From assembly GCA_020632885.1 (NCBI GenBank), contig JACKEQ010000020.1, positions 1 through 64,000 of the forward strand: a stretch of DNA of 64,000 bases. Reading direction: 5' to 3'. The position numbers and the translations under genes are program-made. The notes beneath the pieces are model-generated. The model was not told the DNA's origin, did no database searches, and was given only the letters and a program-made list of their open reading frames with translations. The stretch's first letter is position 1. The number at the start of each line of letters is the position of its first letter. Shown here one piece after another: positions 29,830 to 39,044 of this stretch. The stretch is from Alphaproteobacteria bacterium. GTDB taxonomy: Bacteria; Myxococcota_A; UBA796; GCA-2862545.

Positions 29830-30387
29830 ATGCCGATCGTCCTCGCCCTGCTGCTCACCGGAGGCGCCCACGCTGGCGAGGGATGCACGTCCGCGAGCCA
29901 CTGGGGCGCGCTCGCGCAGGTGGGCGCGCTCACGAGCACCGTGTCGGGTCTCGCGATGGGCACGGCGGTCGGGCTGCAGGAGGGGAACCTGGCGGCGCAG
30001 AAGCCCCTCTACACGCTCGGGCGGATCACGGCGGGCGTGGGTCTCCCCACGATGGCGGTGGGCGGGGTGGGCATGCTCGCGACCGCGAAGGGCTGCGAGG
30101 GCGAGAAGCGCGGTCGGGTGGCGGGCGTGGCCTTCGTCCTGTCCGCTGGCCTGGCGGTGCCGATGGCCCTGGTGGCGCGCGGCCAGGTGGCCGACACCGT
30201 GGATGCTGCGGCCCAGGACCGTACGGGGGCGGCCGTCGGGCACGGGGCGGCGACGCTCGGTCTGCTCGCGCTCCCGGTGGCGTCGATGGCCGTCGGCCTG
30301 CGCCAGACCGGGCAGATGCGGAACGCCGGTGTGCGCGCGGCCGTCGTGGTGGGCCCGAGCGGCGCCCGGGTCACGGGGACGTTCTAG
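29830..30387 (+). CDS. Hypothetical exported multi-helix protein
   Basis: A 185-residue protein with an N-terminal signal (MPIVLALLLTGGAHAG) and several glycine-rich hydrophobic segments (about 32-52, 62-84, 96-118, 140-160). It could be a membrane protein or an outer-membrane-associated helical bundle. ATG 29830 is preferred over an in-frame start about 26 codons upstream because it gives a clean signal. No family recognised. The stop overlaps the convergent kinase by 4 bases. Confidence 0.6.
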   Translation: MPIVLALLLTGGAHAGEGCTSASHWGALAQVGALTSTVSGLAMGTAVGLQEGNLAAQKPLYTLGRITAGVGLPTMAVGGVGMLATAKGCEGEKRGRVAGVAFVLSAGLAVPMALVARGQVADTVDAAAQDRTGAAVGHGAATLGLLALPVASMAVGLRQTGQMRNAGVRAAVVVGPSGARVTGTF

Positions 30388-31211
30388 CGGAGCTCGCCCG
30401 CGGCCACGAGGGACGCGCGCACCGCGGCACAGTCGGCGGGTCTGCGGGAGCGGTCGGTGGCCAGGAGCACCTCCAGCAGGTCGAGGGCCCAGGGCGCCAT
30501 GCCGGCGGGTCGGATCCACTCGCCACGCGCGACCCGCCGCTCGTAGCCGGGGGTGTCGGGGTCCGCGGGCAGGTGCCCCACGAGCATCTCGTAGAGCAGG
30601 CAGCCCACGCTGTAGAGGTCGGCCCGACGATCGACGGACGCGGGGTCGGCCATCTGCTCGGGCGCCATGTACCCGGGGGTGCCGAGGAAGGTGAAGTGGG
30701 CCGACAGACCGATGGCGGGCACCCAGGCGGTCTCCGCGAGGTCCTTGGCCATCCCGAAGTCCGCGACCTGCACGGTGATGCCGTCCCGGCCGCTCGCGAT
30801 GAGCACGTTCTCGGGCTTCAGGTCGCGGTGCACGTAGCCCTCGGCGTGGGCGGCCCCGAGACCGTCCAGCACGCCCGCCAGCACGGCCCGTCGGAGGCCC
30901 GTGGCCACCGGCGCCCCGGTCATCCAGTCCGAGAGCGCGCCGGCCGTCGCGTGGTCGAGCACGAGCACCTCGGAGCCGTCCGGGAGCGTGAAGCAGCGGG
31001 AGGCGTACGCGACGTTCGGGTGGCGCACGGCGCTCTGGATGGTGAACTCGCGCCGGAGGGCCTCGACGATCTCCGGAGGGCAGGACGGACCCCGCACCTT
31101 GATCACGTGCCGGCGGCCGGTGTCCAGGTCGAACACCCCGTAGGTGCCGCCGTCCTCGTCCTCCTCGTGCACCTCCTTCACGAGGTAGCGCTCGACGTGC
31201 TCGGGAGTCAT
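30384..31211 (-). CDS. Soluble Ser/Thr protein kinase
   Basis: A 275-residue kinase with no membrane segment. The catalytic loop HRDLKPEN and DFGMAKD are intact, with Lys in HVIKVRG and GTPGYMAPEQM in the activation segment. The Gly loop is poor (EDGGTYGVFD), so ATP binding may differ. It is the last gene of the kinase-serpin-protease-kinase operon; ATG 31211 overlaps the protease stop (ATGA). It probably acts on a partner from that set or on a regulator. Catalytic competence is likely but unproven. Confidence 0.85.
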   Translation of the reverse strand: MTPEHVERYLVKEVHEEDEDGGTYGVFDLDTGRRHVIKVRGPSCPPEIVEALRREFTIQSAVRHPNVAYASRCFTLPDGSEVLVLDHATAGALSDWMTGAPVATGLRRAVLAGVLDGLGAAHAEGYVHRDLKPENVLIASGRDGITVQVADFGMAKDLAETAWVPAIGLSAHFTFLGTPGYMAPEQMADPASVDRRADLYSVGCLLYEMLVGHLPADPDTPGYERRVARGEWIRPAGMAPWALDLLEVLLATDRSRRPADCAAVRASLVAAGELR

Positions 31212-32044
31212 CGGCACCCCACGGAGCGGGCCACGAGGCGCCCGTCCGCACAGCGGATCCAGAGCGCGTCGTTCGCGGCCGGCTTCGCCTGGATGGGGGT
31301 CGGGAGCACGAAGGAGGCGTCGGGCCTCCAGCGGGCGTAGCGCGTCTCGAGGGCCGTCATGCCGCCCGGATAGGTCGACTCGATGGCCGCGCGGGTGGAC
31401 GCGGGGCTGCCGTCGCCCGCCAGCACGGCCCGCACGGTGGCCTGACCCTCCGCCGACCCGAGCAGGAGGGCCGTCAGGGCCCAGCCCTGCACGTAGAGCG
31501 GGCCGGCCTGGTCGGCGGGCAGGTCGGTCCACGTGCTCGGGTTCGTGAGGATCGCGTCCACGGTGGGGCGCCCGACCTGGGCCAGGATCTGGCCGTAGCG
31601 CGGGGGGGTGGTGACCGTGAGGGCGTTGCCGGACACGCGCGCGGTCTCCATCACCTGGGCCAGCCCCTCGTTCAGCCAGCGTGGCGAGCGGCCCGCGTGG
31701 GCCAGGAGGTGGTGGGAGGCCTCGTGCAGGAAGATGGCCCGCATGCCGTCGCCGCCCCAGAGCACCGCCTCGGGGCCGGCCGCGGTGGTGCGGAACCAGC
31801 CCTCCGACCACCCCGGGGCGCCCGCCCGGGACCGGTGGCCCTCGAAGGCCTCCCGGTCGAGGTAGACCACCACGTGCATCGGCAGGGGGTCCGGCAGGCG
31901 TACGCCCAGCGCGGACGTGTAGAACACCCCCACCCGGTCGAGCGTGGACTGGAGCATCAGCCGCTGGGACTGGGTGACGGGCCCGCCCACCCCGTCCACG
32001 GTGACGACGACGCCCGCGAGGGCCTGGCCGAGGGCCAGGATCAC
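31208..32044 (-). CDS. Exported zinc metallopeptidase (MA clan, HEASH motif)
   Basis: A 278-residue gluzincin-like peptidase. The signal is short (VILALGQALAG). The zinc site is HEASHH near residue 100 (HExxH), with the third ligand probably Glu in RWLNEGLAQV about 20 residues later, as in MA-like/DUF1570 peptidases. The remainder is helical and ends with a Cys pair (IRCADG, SVGCR). GTG 32044 overlaps the serpin stop (GTGA), and its stop overlaps the last kinase. Co-synthesis with a serpin is striking, though serpins usually target serine or cysteine proteases. Substrate unknown. Confidence 0.78.
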   Translation of the reverse strand: MILALGQALAGVVVTVDGVGGPVTQSQRLMLQSTLDRVGVFYTSALGVRLPDPLPMHVVVYLDREAFEGHRSRAGAPGWSEGWFRTTAAGPEAVLWGGDGMRAIFLHEASHHLLAHAGRSPRWLNEGLAQVMETARVSGNALTVTTPPRYGQILAQVGRPTVDAILTNPSTWTDLPADQAGPLYVQGWALTALLLGSAEGQATVRAVLAGDGSPASTRAAIESTYPGGMTALETRYARWRPDASFVLPTPIQAKPAANDALWIRCADGRLVARSVGCR

Positions 32045-33279
32045 GACGGGTCGACGACCTGACCGAGGAACAGGGGCGTGCCCGTCGGCTCGTGCCAGAT
32101 CGCGAACAGGAAGGGACGGTCGGCGTGGAAGGTCACGGGCTTCGCGAGCGCGGCCCGCTTCAGCGCCACCCCGGTGGCCGCCGCGGCCTCCGTGCCCTCC
32201 TCGGACACCGCGACCACGACCTTCTGGATGGCCGAGCCCACGATCAGCCCGCCGTAGCCGGCATACACGGCACCCGGCCCGAGAACGCCCTGGAGCCCGA
32301 GGGCCTCGGCGTGCTGGAGCAGGTCGTGCTCGGTGCGGATCTCGAAGCGCGGCAGCGCGAGGTCCACCTGCATGGGGCGGGCGCCCGCCATGGCGGCCAG
32401 GTTGTCGGCGGCCAGGCCGTCCATGGCGTCCGCCAGCGACTTCCCCTCGTCGGGGAGCACCACGATCATGGAGGTGGTGCCGCCGGAGTACGGGAGCTTG
32501 ACGGCCGCGAAGCCCACGCCCGTCGTGTACGGCACGGTGAGCTGGGCCTTCTTCATCATCTGGACCTGCACGGGACCCTTGGGGGCCGCGAACGCGGCCT
32601 CGGCGGTCATGGCGGGGTCGAACGGCTCCTGCCACCGACCCTTGAAGGCCACGGCGTTCGCGAGCACGAGCCGCGCGTCGTCGAGCTGGTCGAGGGTGAA
32701 GAGCTCCTCGATCATCCCGTTCGTGTTCCCGCGCGTCCACGCGTCGATCGTGGCCTTCGCGTTGGCGGGATCCCGGGTGAGGGGAACGGTGTTCGGCTTT
32801 GCGCGGTAGTCCATCTCGAGGTTGGACAGCACCCCGGGGTCCAGCGTGGTGCCCTCGTCCGGCCAGAGGCCGTTCACCACGGTGAGCTCGACGCCGTCGG
32901 TGTGGTTGTAGGCCGCCAGGGCCCGGGCGTCGTCGATCCGGACGGCCTCCGCGTCCGCCCCGAAGAGCTCCGTGTAGGCCGCCGCAGTCTCGCCCGTGGC
33001 GCCCTGGGCCAGCATGCCGAGCACGAAAGCGGCGCTCGGCCCGCTCGTGGCGGTGTTGGCGTCGGGCTGCGCGAGGGCCTCCTCGAAGCGCCTGGCGAAC
33101 CCGGCTGCACGGGGGGCGTAGGCGGGCGAGGGAGCCGCCATGCTGGCACCGCCGGCGACCCGCGCGGCCACCGTCGGAGCGGCCTCGGGCGCGGGCGCTG
33201 CGGGCGGCTCGGGGGTGGGGTGGGTGTCGACGTTCTTGTTGCCCCCGCAGGCGAGCAGCAGGGCGAGCAGGCTTGGCAA
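32041..33279 (-). CDS. Serpin (protease inhibitor) lipoprotein
   Basis: A 412-residue serpin. TTG 33279 follows GGAGG and gives a minimal lipoprotein signal (SLLALLLAC, Cys11); a GTG at 33336 overlapping the upstream kinase stop (GTGA) is the alternative start. After a Pro/Ala spacer, serpin landmarks follow: VLANAVAFKGRW, MIVVLPDE, LPRFEIRTEHDL and ADRPFLFAI. The hinge of the reactive loop is EEGTEAAAATG, the inhibitory consensus with small residues at P12-P9. By alignment with alpha-1-antitrypsin, P1-P1' is Ala-Ala in KRAALAKP, with Arg at P2. It probably protects the cell surface from secreted elastase- or trypsin-like proteases. Confidence 0.9.
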   Translation of the reverse strand: MPSLLALLLACGGNKNVDTHPTPEPPAAPAPEAAPTVAARVAGGASMAAPSPAYAPRAAGFARRFEEALAQPDANTATSGPSAAFVLGMLAQGATGETAAAYTELFGADAEAVRIDDARALAAYNHTDGVELTVVNGLWPDEGTTLDPGVLSNLEMDYRAKPNTVPLTRDPANAKATIDAWTRGNTNGMIEELFTLDQLDDARLVLANAVAFKGRWQEPFDPAMTAEAAFAAPKGPVQVQMMKKAQLTVPYTTGVGFAAVKLPYSGGTTSMIVVLPDEGKSLADAMDGLAADNLAAMAGARPMQVDLALPRFEIRTEHDLLQHAEALGLQGVLGPGAVYAGYGGLIVGSAIQKVVVAVSEEGTEAAAATGVALKRAALAKPVTFHADRPFLFAIWHEPTGTPLFLGQVVDPS

Positions 33280-33332
33280 GCGTCCTCCAGGGCGGCAGCA
33301 TACAACCCACCGGGCTGGGGTGGGTGTTCCGG

Positions 33333-34643
33333 TCACCGCGAGAAGGTGGTGGCCGATCGCTCCAGGAGCACGGCGTCCGCCACGCTCACCTCTCCGTCCT
33401 CCAGCGCAGCGTCGACGGCGGTGGCGAAGCTCGCGGCACCCATGAGGCCTGCCGTCGGGCAGGCGGCCCGGATGCGCTCGGCGGCGGCGATCCCCCGATC
33501 GACCCCATCACCATGGGCCTCTCGGAGCCTGTCCAGCGCGTCCGAGGTGCTCCCCACACACCCCTCGTAGGACACGCCGGACGCCACGGTCTGGCTCGCC
33601 ACCGTGAGGGTGCCGATCACGATCGCGCCCACGCTCCCGCCCAGACCGAGCAGGAGCAGGAGCAGGACGACGGCGGTGACCACGAGCCACATCCGGCCGG
33701 TCTCCCCCGTCGCCTGCGGGGCGATCGCCAGGAGCTCGCCGTCGGCGCCCTCCGTGAGCAGGGCACCCGTGAGGGGACCCGGTGACGATGGGGGGCTCAC
33801 GGCGTGCTCGCGGCACCAGGCACGCACGTCGAACACCGTACGTCCGAGCTCGCGGGCCAGGGCGTCCTCGGCGTCCCGCGCGGTCGGGCGCTCGTCGGGG
33901 CGCCAGCGGAGGAGGGGACCGAGCGTGGTGCGCCAGTGGCTCGGCACACCCGCGAGCAGCGCGTCGATCCGGGCCTCGTGGGCCTGCTGCCCGAGCTCCG
34001 CCCACTCCGGGACCCGCCCGGTGACGAGGGTGGCCAGGGTGAGCCCCAGGGCGAACACGTCGCTCTCGGGCCCGTCGTCGCCGATGAGGCGCTCGGGCGC
34101 CATGTACGCGGGGGTCCCGAGCACCCCGCCCACCTGGGTCTTCGTCTCGCGGTCCTGGAAGGAGGCCACGGCGATGCCGAAGTCCAGGAGCTTCACGCTG
34201 CCGTCCGGTGTCAGGTGCACGTTCCCGGGCTTCACATCGCGGTGCACCAGGCCCATCGGCTGCCCGTCGGCCTCCGCCCGGTGCGCGGCGGCCAGCGCGC
34301 CCGCCAGCTCGCGCCCGACGTAGAGGGCCACGGCATCCGGCAGGGGGCCGTCCCGCACGAGCCGATCGAGGGCAGGGCCGTCCACGAGCTCGAGCACCAT
34401 GGCCCAGCGGTCGCCGAGCTGGGTGAGCGCATCCACCGCGACCAGCGCGGGATGACGCAGCATCCCGAGCACCCGTGCCTCGTCCCGCAGACGCTCCAGG
34501 TGACCGTCCTTCAGCGCCGTCTCCGGGTGGAGGAGCTTGAGCGCCACGGCCTTCCGAAAGCCCCCCTCACCGACGAGCTCGGCGCGGTAGACCTCGCCGA
34601 AGCCCCCCGCCCCGAGCCTGTCTCCGAGCCGGTAGCTGCGCAT
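33333..34643 (-). CDS. Transmembrane Ser/Thr protein kinase
   Basis: A 436-residue kinase and the first gene of the serpin operon. Gly loop GAGGFGEV near residue 10, VALKLLHPE, HRDVKPGN, DFGIAVASF and GTPAYMAPERL are intact. A transmembrane helix (about 323-350) is followed by a C-terminal region of about 85 helical residues with two Cys (YEGCVG, RAACPTAG). ATG 34643 gives the canonical MRSYRLG start. It may sense surface stress through the outer region and control the operon products. Its promoter must lie in the 75-base gap shared with the divergent DUF6340-like gene. Confidence 0.88.
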   Translation of the reverse strand: MRSYRLGDRLGAGGFGEVYRAELVGEGGFRKAVALKLLHPETALKDGHLERLRDEARVLGMLRHPALVAVDALTQLGDRWAMVLELVDGPALDRLVRDGPLPDAVALYVGRELAGALAAAHRAEADGQPMGLVHRDVKPGNVHLTPDGSVKLLDFGIAVASFQDRETKTQVGGVLGTPAYMAPERLIGDDGPESDVFALGLTLATLVTGRVPEWAELGQQAHEARIDALLAGVPSHWRTTLGPLLRWRPDERPTARDAEDALARELGRTVFDVRAWCREHAVSPPSSPGPLTGALLTEGADGELLAIAPQATGETGRMWLVVTAVVLLLLLLGLGGSVGAIVIGTLTVASQTVASGVSYEGCVGSTSDALDRLREAHGDGVDRGIAAAERIRAACPTAGLMGAASFATAVDAALEDGEVSVADAVLLERSATTFSR

Positions 34644-34718
34644 GACCCCCTGTATCCGCCCCCGTCCGCGACGTGCGCTCCGCGCGCCACGGGCTAGAGG
34701 ACCGGGCACGGAGGAACC

Positions 34719-35780
34719 GTGCTCACCCTCGCCTTCACCGCCAGCGCTGCTTCCCTCACCCTCAAGGTCGCGAACCCCGTCGCCGTCGAGCTGCCCGCCG
34801 ACGTGCACTTCGTCGGGGTCGCCCACCGCAACCTCCCCGCAGACCCCGAGACCTGTCCCGGGATCGCCGCGGAGGCCGAGCACTCCCAGGAGGTGCCGGG
34901 CGGCGACGACCTCGCGGCGGACGCCGCGGTGAACGCAGCCTTCCTGCTCCTCGCGGAGTCCGGGCGCTTCGACGTGGTGGAGATCGGGAGCACCGAGACC
35001 GCACCTCGCAACGGTCGCTTCGCCGAGCTGCTCCTGCCCGCCGACGCCGGCGCCCTGTGCGCGAAGCACGAGGTGGACGCCCTGCTGGTCCTCGAGGGTC
35101 TCGACTCCGACGTGACCGAGGTGGGCGAGCAGACCGTCCGGGAGGGCAAGGAGGTGTTCGAGGCCGAGCAGACCCTCGTGGGCCAGGCCCTCTGGCGGAC
35201 CTACCTCTGCGACGGCACCCTCGTGGACGAGCACCTCATCGACGGCGGGCAGCTCCGGTTCGAGGACCGCTCGTGGAACGTGGAGCCCGATGTCGCGTGG
35301 GAGGAGCTGCCCCCCGCGGACGGCAAGATGGAGGGCCTCGGGCGGATGGCCGGTCAGCTCCAGGCCCGGCGGCTCGCACCCTCGTGGGCGACGGTCTCGC
35401 GCACGTGGATCCCGGGCGGCAGCGACGCCCTGAAGGAGGCCGCGGCCCTCGTGAAGGACGACGACTGGGCCCGCGCCATCGAGCGCTGGGGCGAGGCCTA
35501 CGAGGCGTCGGAGGGTAAGGTGAAGGGCAAGGCCGCCCTCAACCTCGCGGTGGCCTCCGAGCGCTCGGGCGACCTCTCGCTGGCCCGCCAGTGGGTCGGG
35601 CTCGCGAAGGCCGCCTGGGAGGGCGGGCCGGTCGTGAAGTACGCCTCCGAGCTCGAGCGGCGCTGGAACGTCAACGAGAAGGTGGCGACGCGGACCAGCC
35701 GGGCGCTGGAGGAGGGCGTGACGGAGAGCGCTGCCGACCTCCCCCTGGCGTTGCCCGCCCGCCGCGAGACCAGCGAATGA
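34719..35780 (+). CDS. Exported DUF6340-like protein with helical repeats
   Basis: A 353-residue protein with a short signal (LTLAFTASAAS). GTG 34719, the first possible start, follows GGAGGA. The N-terminal half has VELPADVHFVGVAHRN, a SGRFDVVEIGS segment and VDALLVLEGLDSD, resembling DUF6340 of Bacteroidota. The C-terminal part is TPR-like (DDDWARAIERWGEAYE, AALNLAVASERSGDLSLARQ). First gene of a seven-gene coupled operon with the Gld-type transporter (ATGA overlap). Function unknown; an envelope partner of the transporter is likely. Confidence 0.68.
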   Translation: MLTLAFTASAASLTLKVANPVAVELPADVHFVGVAHRNLPADPETCPGIAAEAEHSQEVPGGDDLAADAAVNAAFLLLAESGRFDVVEIGSTETAPRNGRFAELLLPADAGALCAKHEVDALLVLEGLDSDVTEVGEQTVREGKEVFEAEQTLVGQALWRTYLCDGTLVDEHLIDGGQLRFEDRSWNVEPDVAWEELPPADGKMEGLGRMAGQLQARRLAPSWATVSRTWIPGGSDALKEAAALVKDDDWARAIERWGEAYEASEGKVKGKAALNLAVASERSGDLSLARQWVGLAKAAWEGGPVVKYASELERRWNVNEKVATRTSRALEEGVTESAADLPLALPARRETSE

Positions 35781-36676
35781 TCCAGGTCGAGCAGCTCAGC
35801 AAGACCTACGGACCCGCGCGCGCCATCGAGAAGCTGTCCTTCGAGGTCGAGAAGGGCGAGATCGTGGGCTTCCTGGGGCCCAACGGGGCCGGGAAGAGCA
35901 CCACGATGCGCATCCTGGCCGGCGCCCTCGGGGCGACCTCGGGACGCGCCCGCATCGGCGGCATCGACGTGTTCGAGCAGCCGAAGCGCGTGAAGGCCAT
36001 GGTGGGCTACCTGCCCGAGCGTCCGCCGCTCTACACCGAGATGACGGTGCGGGCCTTCCTGCGGTTCTGCGCGCACATCAAGGGCGCGAAGGACCCCGCC
36101 CGCGCGGTGGAGCGGTCCATCGAGCGCGTCGGGCTGAAGGAGGTCGCGAACCGCTACATCGACCACCTCTCGAAGGGCTACCGGCAGCGCGTGGGCATCG
36201 CGCAGGCCATCGTGCACGACCCCGCCGTCCTGATCCTCGACGAGCCGGCCAGCGGCCTGGATCCCGCCCAGCGCGTGGAGATCCGCAAGCTCGTCCGCGA
36301 GCTCGCCGAGGGGGCCACCACGGTCATCCTGTCCACACACGTGCTCCCGGAGGTCGAGGCCATCTGCGGGCGCGTGATCATCATCGACCGCGGTGTCATC
36401 CGGAAGGTCGCGCCGGTCGACAGCCTCACGTCCGCCACGGGCGTGTCCCTCGAGGTGCAGCGGCCCTCCCAGGCCCTCCTGGACGCCCTGGCGGCGGTCG
36501 ATGGGGTGACGGAGGTCGCGGACCGCGGCGGGGGGCACGTCGAGCTCGCGTGTGCCCGCGACGTCCGCGAGGAGGTCGCCAGGGTGGCCGTCGACGCGGG
36601 GCTGCTGCGCATGGGGCCCACGGGCGGCCTCGAGGACGTCTTCCTGCGGCTCACCGGCCACGAGGGGGAGGCGTGA
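35777..36676 (+). CDS. gldA: ABC transporter ATPase, GldA-like
   Basis: A 299-residue ATPase. Walker A GPNGAGKST (34-42), Q-loop GYLPERPPLY, signature LSKGYRQRVG, Walker B VLILDEPASGLDP and H-loop LSTHVLPEVE are present. The C-terminal extension (about 220-299) resembles the regulatory tail of GldA/CcmA ATPases. It overlaps the DUF6340-like gene (ATGA) and the permease (GTGA). With GldF and GldG it forms the ABC complex required for gliding in Bacteroidota; in other phyla the role is unclear. GldA-type rather than NosF/CcmA is inferred from the GldF and GldG partners. Confidence 0.85.
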   Translation: MIQVEQLSKTYGPARAIEKLSFEVEKGEIVGFLGPNGAGKSTTMRILAGALGATSGRARIGGIDVFEQPKRVKAMVGYLPERPPLYTEMTVRAFLRFCAHIKGAKDPARAVERSIERVGLKEVANRYIDHLSKGYRQRVGIAQAIVHDPAVLILDEPASGLDPAQRVEIRKLVRELAEGATTVILSTHVLPEVEAICGRVIIIDRGVIRKVAPVDSLTSATGVSLEVQRPSQALLDALAAVDGVTEVADRGGGHVELACARDVREEVARVAVDAGLLRMGPTGGLEDVFLRLTGHEGEA

Positions 36677-37425
36677 GCGTGCTCTGGATCGCCAGGCGGG
36701 AGCTCGCCTCCATCTTCAGCACGGCCCTCGGTTGGCTCGTGCTCACGGGCTTCCTGCTGATCACCGGTGTGTTCTGGGTGTTCGGCGTGGACGACTACGC
36801 GATGGCCGTCGCGGGCGGGGTCTACAACCCGTACGACATCGCGGGCCTCAACATCACGAACAACCTGCTGCTGCCGTTCTTCGGCAACTGCACCGTCATC
36901 GTGCTGATGGTCACGCCGGCGCTGTCGATGCGGCTGTTCAGCGAGGAGATCAAGGGCCACACGCTGGAGCTCCTGCTCACGAGCCCCGTGAGCACGGGCC
37001 AGATCGTGCTCGGCAAGTTCCTGGGGGCCGTGGGCTTCCTGGCCGTGCTCCTGCTCTGCACCGCCCACATCCCGATCAGCCTGTACTGGATCGCGGAGCC
37101 CGATCCCGGCGTGCTGGTCGGGGGCTACCTGGCCCTGCTGCTCCTCGGGAGCGCCGTGCTCGCGATGGGCATGTGCTTCAGCGCCTACACGGGCAACCAG
37201 GTCGTGGCGCTCACGGTGACCTTCAGCATGGCGCTGGCGCTCTACGTCATCTCGTTCTCGGAGACCGACCCCGAGTCCTTCGTGAACAAGGTGAGCGTGT
37301 CCACCCACGTCATCGACCTCATCCGGGGCGCCGTGCGCACCACCGACCTCGCGTACTTCACGGCCTTCATCGGATTCTTCCTGTTCGCCACCCACCAGCG
37401 GCTGGAGAGCTTCCGATGGCGGTGA
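36673..37425 (+). CDS. gldF: ABC-2 permease, GldF-like
   Basis: A 250-residue inner-membrane protein with six hydrophobic helices. It shows the GldF/ABC-2 pattern: IARRELASIFSTALGWLV at the N-terminus, VTPALSMRLFSEEIKGHTLE and LLLTSPVSTGQIVLGKFLGA, then a final HQRLESFRWR. GTG 36673 overlaps the gldA stop. It pairs with GldA and the auxiliary protein GldG. Transport substrate unknown. Confidence 0.85.
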   Translation: MSVLWIARRELASIFSTALGWLVLTGFLLITGVFWVFGVDDYAMAVAGGVYNPYDIAGLNITNNLLLPFFGNCTVIVLMVTPALSMRLFSEEIKGHTLELLLTSPVSTGQIVLGKFLGAVGFLAVLLLCTAHIPISLYWIAEPDPGVLVGGYLALLLLGSAVLAMGMCFSAYTGNQVVALTVTFSMALALYVISFSETDPESFVNKVSVSTHVIDLIRGAVRTTDLAYFTAFIGFFLFATHQRLESFRWR

Positions 37426-39044
37426 TGGCACGGTTCGCGTGGGCCTTCGGGCTGGCGGGTGCGGTCGCGTGGATCGGCGCGCTGTCGGTGGCCTACGTGG
37501 TGGGGAGCTGGTCGGGGCCGCCCACCACGCTCGGTGTGCTCGGGACGGCCCTCTGGGTGGCCTGGGTGGCCTTCGACGCGCGAAGCCTCGCGGACACCAT
37601 GAGCACCCGCCACTTCCGCCTCTCGTCGGGGAGCGTGGCGCTCCAGGCCGTCGCCCTGCTCGTCGCCATCGTGGCGTACGCCGTGGTGGACGACCGCCTG
37701 GACCGCACCTTCGATCTCACCGGGAAGCGCGCCCACACGCTGTCCACGCAGACGGTCTCGGTGCTCCAGGGCCTGGACGCTCCGGTGGACGTGCTCGCGT
37801 TCTTCCCGGAGGGCTCGGCGGAGGGGCTCGCGTTCTCCCGCTTGATCACGCTGTACACGCAGGCCTCGGCGAACGTCCGGCTCGAGTGGATCGACCCGCT
37901 CGCCCATCCCGTGCGGGCCCGGACCGAGCGGATCTCGGGTCCGACGGTGGTGCTGAAGCAGGGCGACCGCGAGGAGCGCCTGGAGATCGACTTCACGGAG
38001 ACGAACCTCACCCGGCGGCTGGTGCTCGTGCAGAGCGACACCGAGCACCACGTGTGTTGGTCCACGGGCCACGGCGAGGCCGACCCCGACGGGGACGCGA
38101 CCCCGGACGGCTACGGTGCCGCCGTGCTCGTGCTGGAGGGCCTGAACTACCGGGTGTCCCGCGTGAGCGTGGCGGGGGAGGGGATCCCGGGCGACTGCGA
38201 GGTGTTCGTGGTGGCCCGGCCCCAGCACGACTGGATGCCGTCCGAGCGGGAGGCGCTGGCGGCCTTCGTCGGTGGCGGCGGTGACGCGCTGGTGCTGCTC
38301 GACCCCATCGCGGAGACGCCGGGCTTCGACGCGGACCTCGATCGCTTCGGTGTGACGGTGTTCGACGACGTGGTGTTCGACGCGGACCGCAGCCGCACGG
38401 TGGCCGGGATGGAGGGCACCCTCGCCGTACACGACGACGGCGTCCTCGCCCATCCCGTGACCTCGCCCCTCGCGGGCGCGGTGGTGCTGCCGGTGGCCCG
38501 CTCCCTCGACCTCGCCGTCCGGGACGGGCTGCTCGCGAAGGAGCTCCTGCGCACCAGCACACAGGCATGGGGGGAGACCGACCTCACGGACCCGGACGTG
38601 AAGCCCGACCCCGGCCTGGACCGCACGGGCCAGCTCCTGCTCGGGGTGGTGGTGGAGGTGGTGGACCCCGACGTGCTCTCCATCGCCCGACCCGCCGAGG
38701 GGCCCGTGGATCCGGGTGCCCCGGACGCTGGCCGGCTCGTGCCCCCCGACTGGAAGGGCGTCCCCGGCGGTCGCATCGTGGTCGTGGGCGACGGTGACTT
38801 CGGCAGCAACCAGGCGCTCGCCTGGGGCAGCAACCAGGACTTCTTCCTGAACCTGTTCGCCTGGGCGACCGGCGAGGAGGAGCAGATCGGCGACCGTCCA
38901 GACCTCGCGGAGCCCCTGGACCTCTCCGAGGTGGGCTCCGCGATGCTCTGCCTCGTCAGCGTGGTGTTCGTCCCCGGGGCCGCCATGCTGCTCGCCCTCG
39001 TCACCCTCCTGCGGCGCGGGCTCCTGGCGAAGGGGGAGGCCTGA
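37416..39044 (+). CDS. gldG: GldG-like ABC auxiliary membrane protein
   Basis: A 542-residue protein with two or three N-terminal helices, a large extracytoplasmic domain (about 105-490) and a C-terminal helix with a basic tail. The soluble part has RAHTLSTQTVSVLQGLDAPV, VRLEWIDPLAHP, HVCWSTGHGEADPDGD, YRVSRVSV and IVVVGDGDFGSNQ, as in the auxiliary component family (GldG, with IFT52-like folds). ATG 37416 overlaps gldF by 10 bases; ATG 37425 (TGATG) is an equal candidate. Works with GldA/GldF; possible role in cell-surface movement or export. Confidence 0.83.
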   Translation: MAVMARFAWAFGLAGAVAWIGALSVAYVVGSWSGPPTTLGVLGTALWVAWVAFDARSLADTMSTRHFRLSSGSVALQAVALLVAIVAYAVVDDRLDRTFDLTGKRAHTLSTQTVSVLQGLDAPVDVLAFFPEGSAEGLAFSRLITLYTQASANVRLEWIDPLAHPVRARTERISGPTVVLKQGDREERLEIDFTETNLTRRLVLVQSDTEHHVCWSTGHGEADPDGDATPDGYGAAVLVLEGLNYRVSRVSVAGEGIPGDCEVFVVARPQHDWMPSEREALAAFVGGGGDALVLLDPIAETPGFDADLDRFGVTVFDDVVFDADRSRTVAGMEGTLAVHDDGVLAHPVTSPLAGAVVLPVARSLDLAVRDGLLAKELLRTSTQAWGETDLTDPDVKPDPGLDRTGQLLLGVVVEVVDPDVLSIARPAEGPVDPGAPDAGRLVPPDWKGVPGGRIVVVGDGDFGSNQALAWGSNQDFFLNLFAWATGEEEQIGDRPDLAEPLDLSEVGSAMLCLVSVVFVPGAAMLLALVTLLRRGLLAKGEA

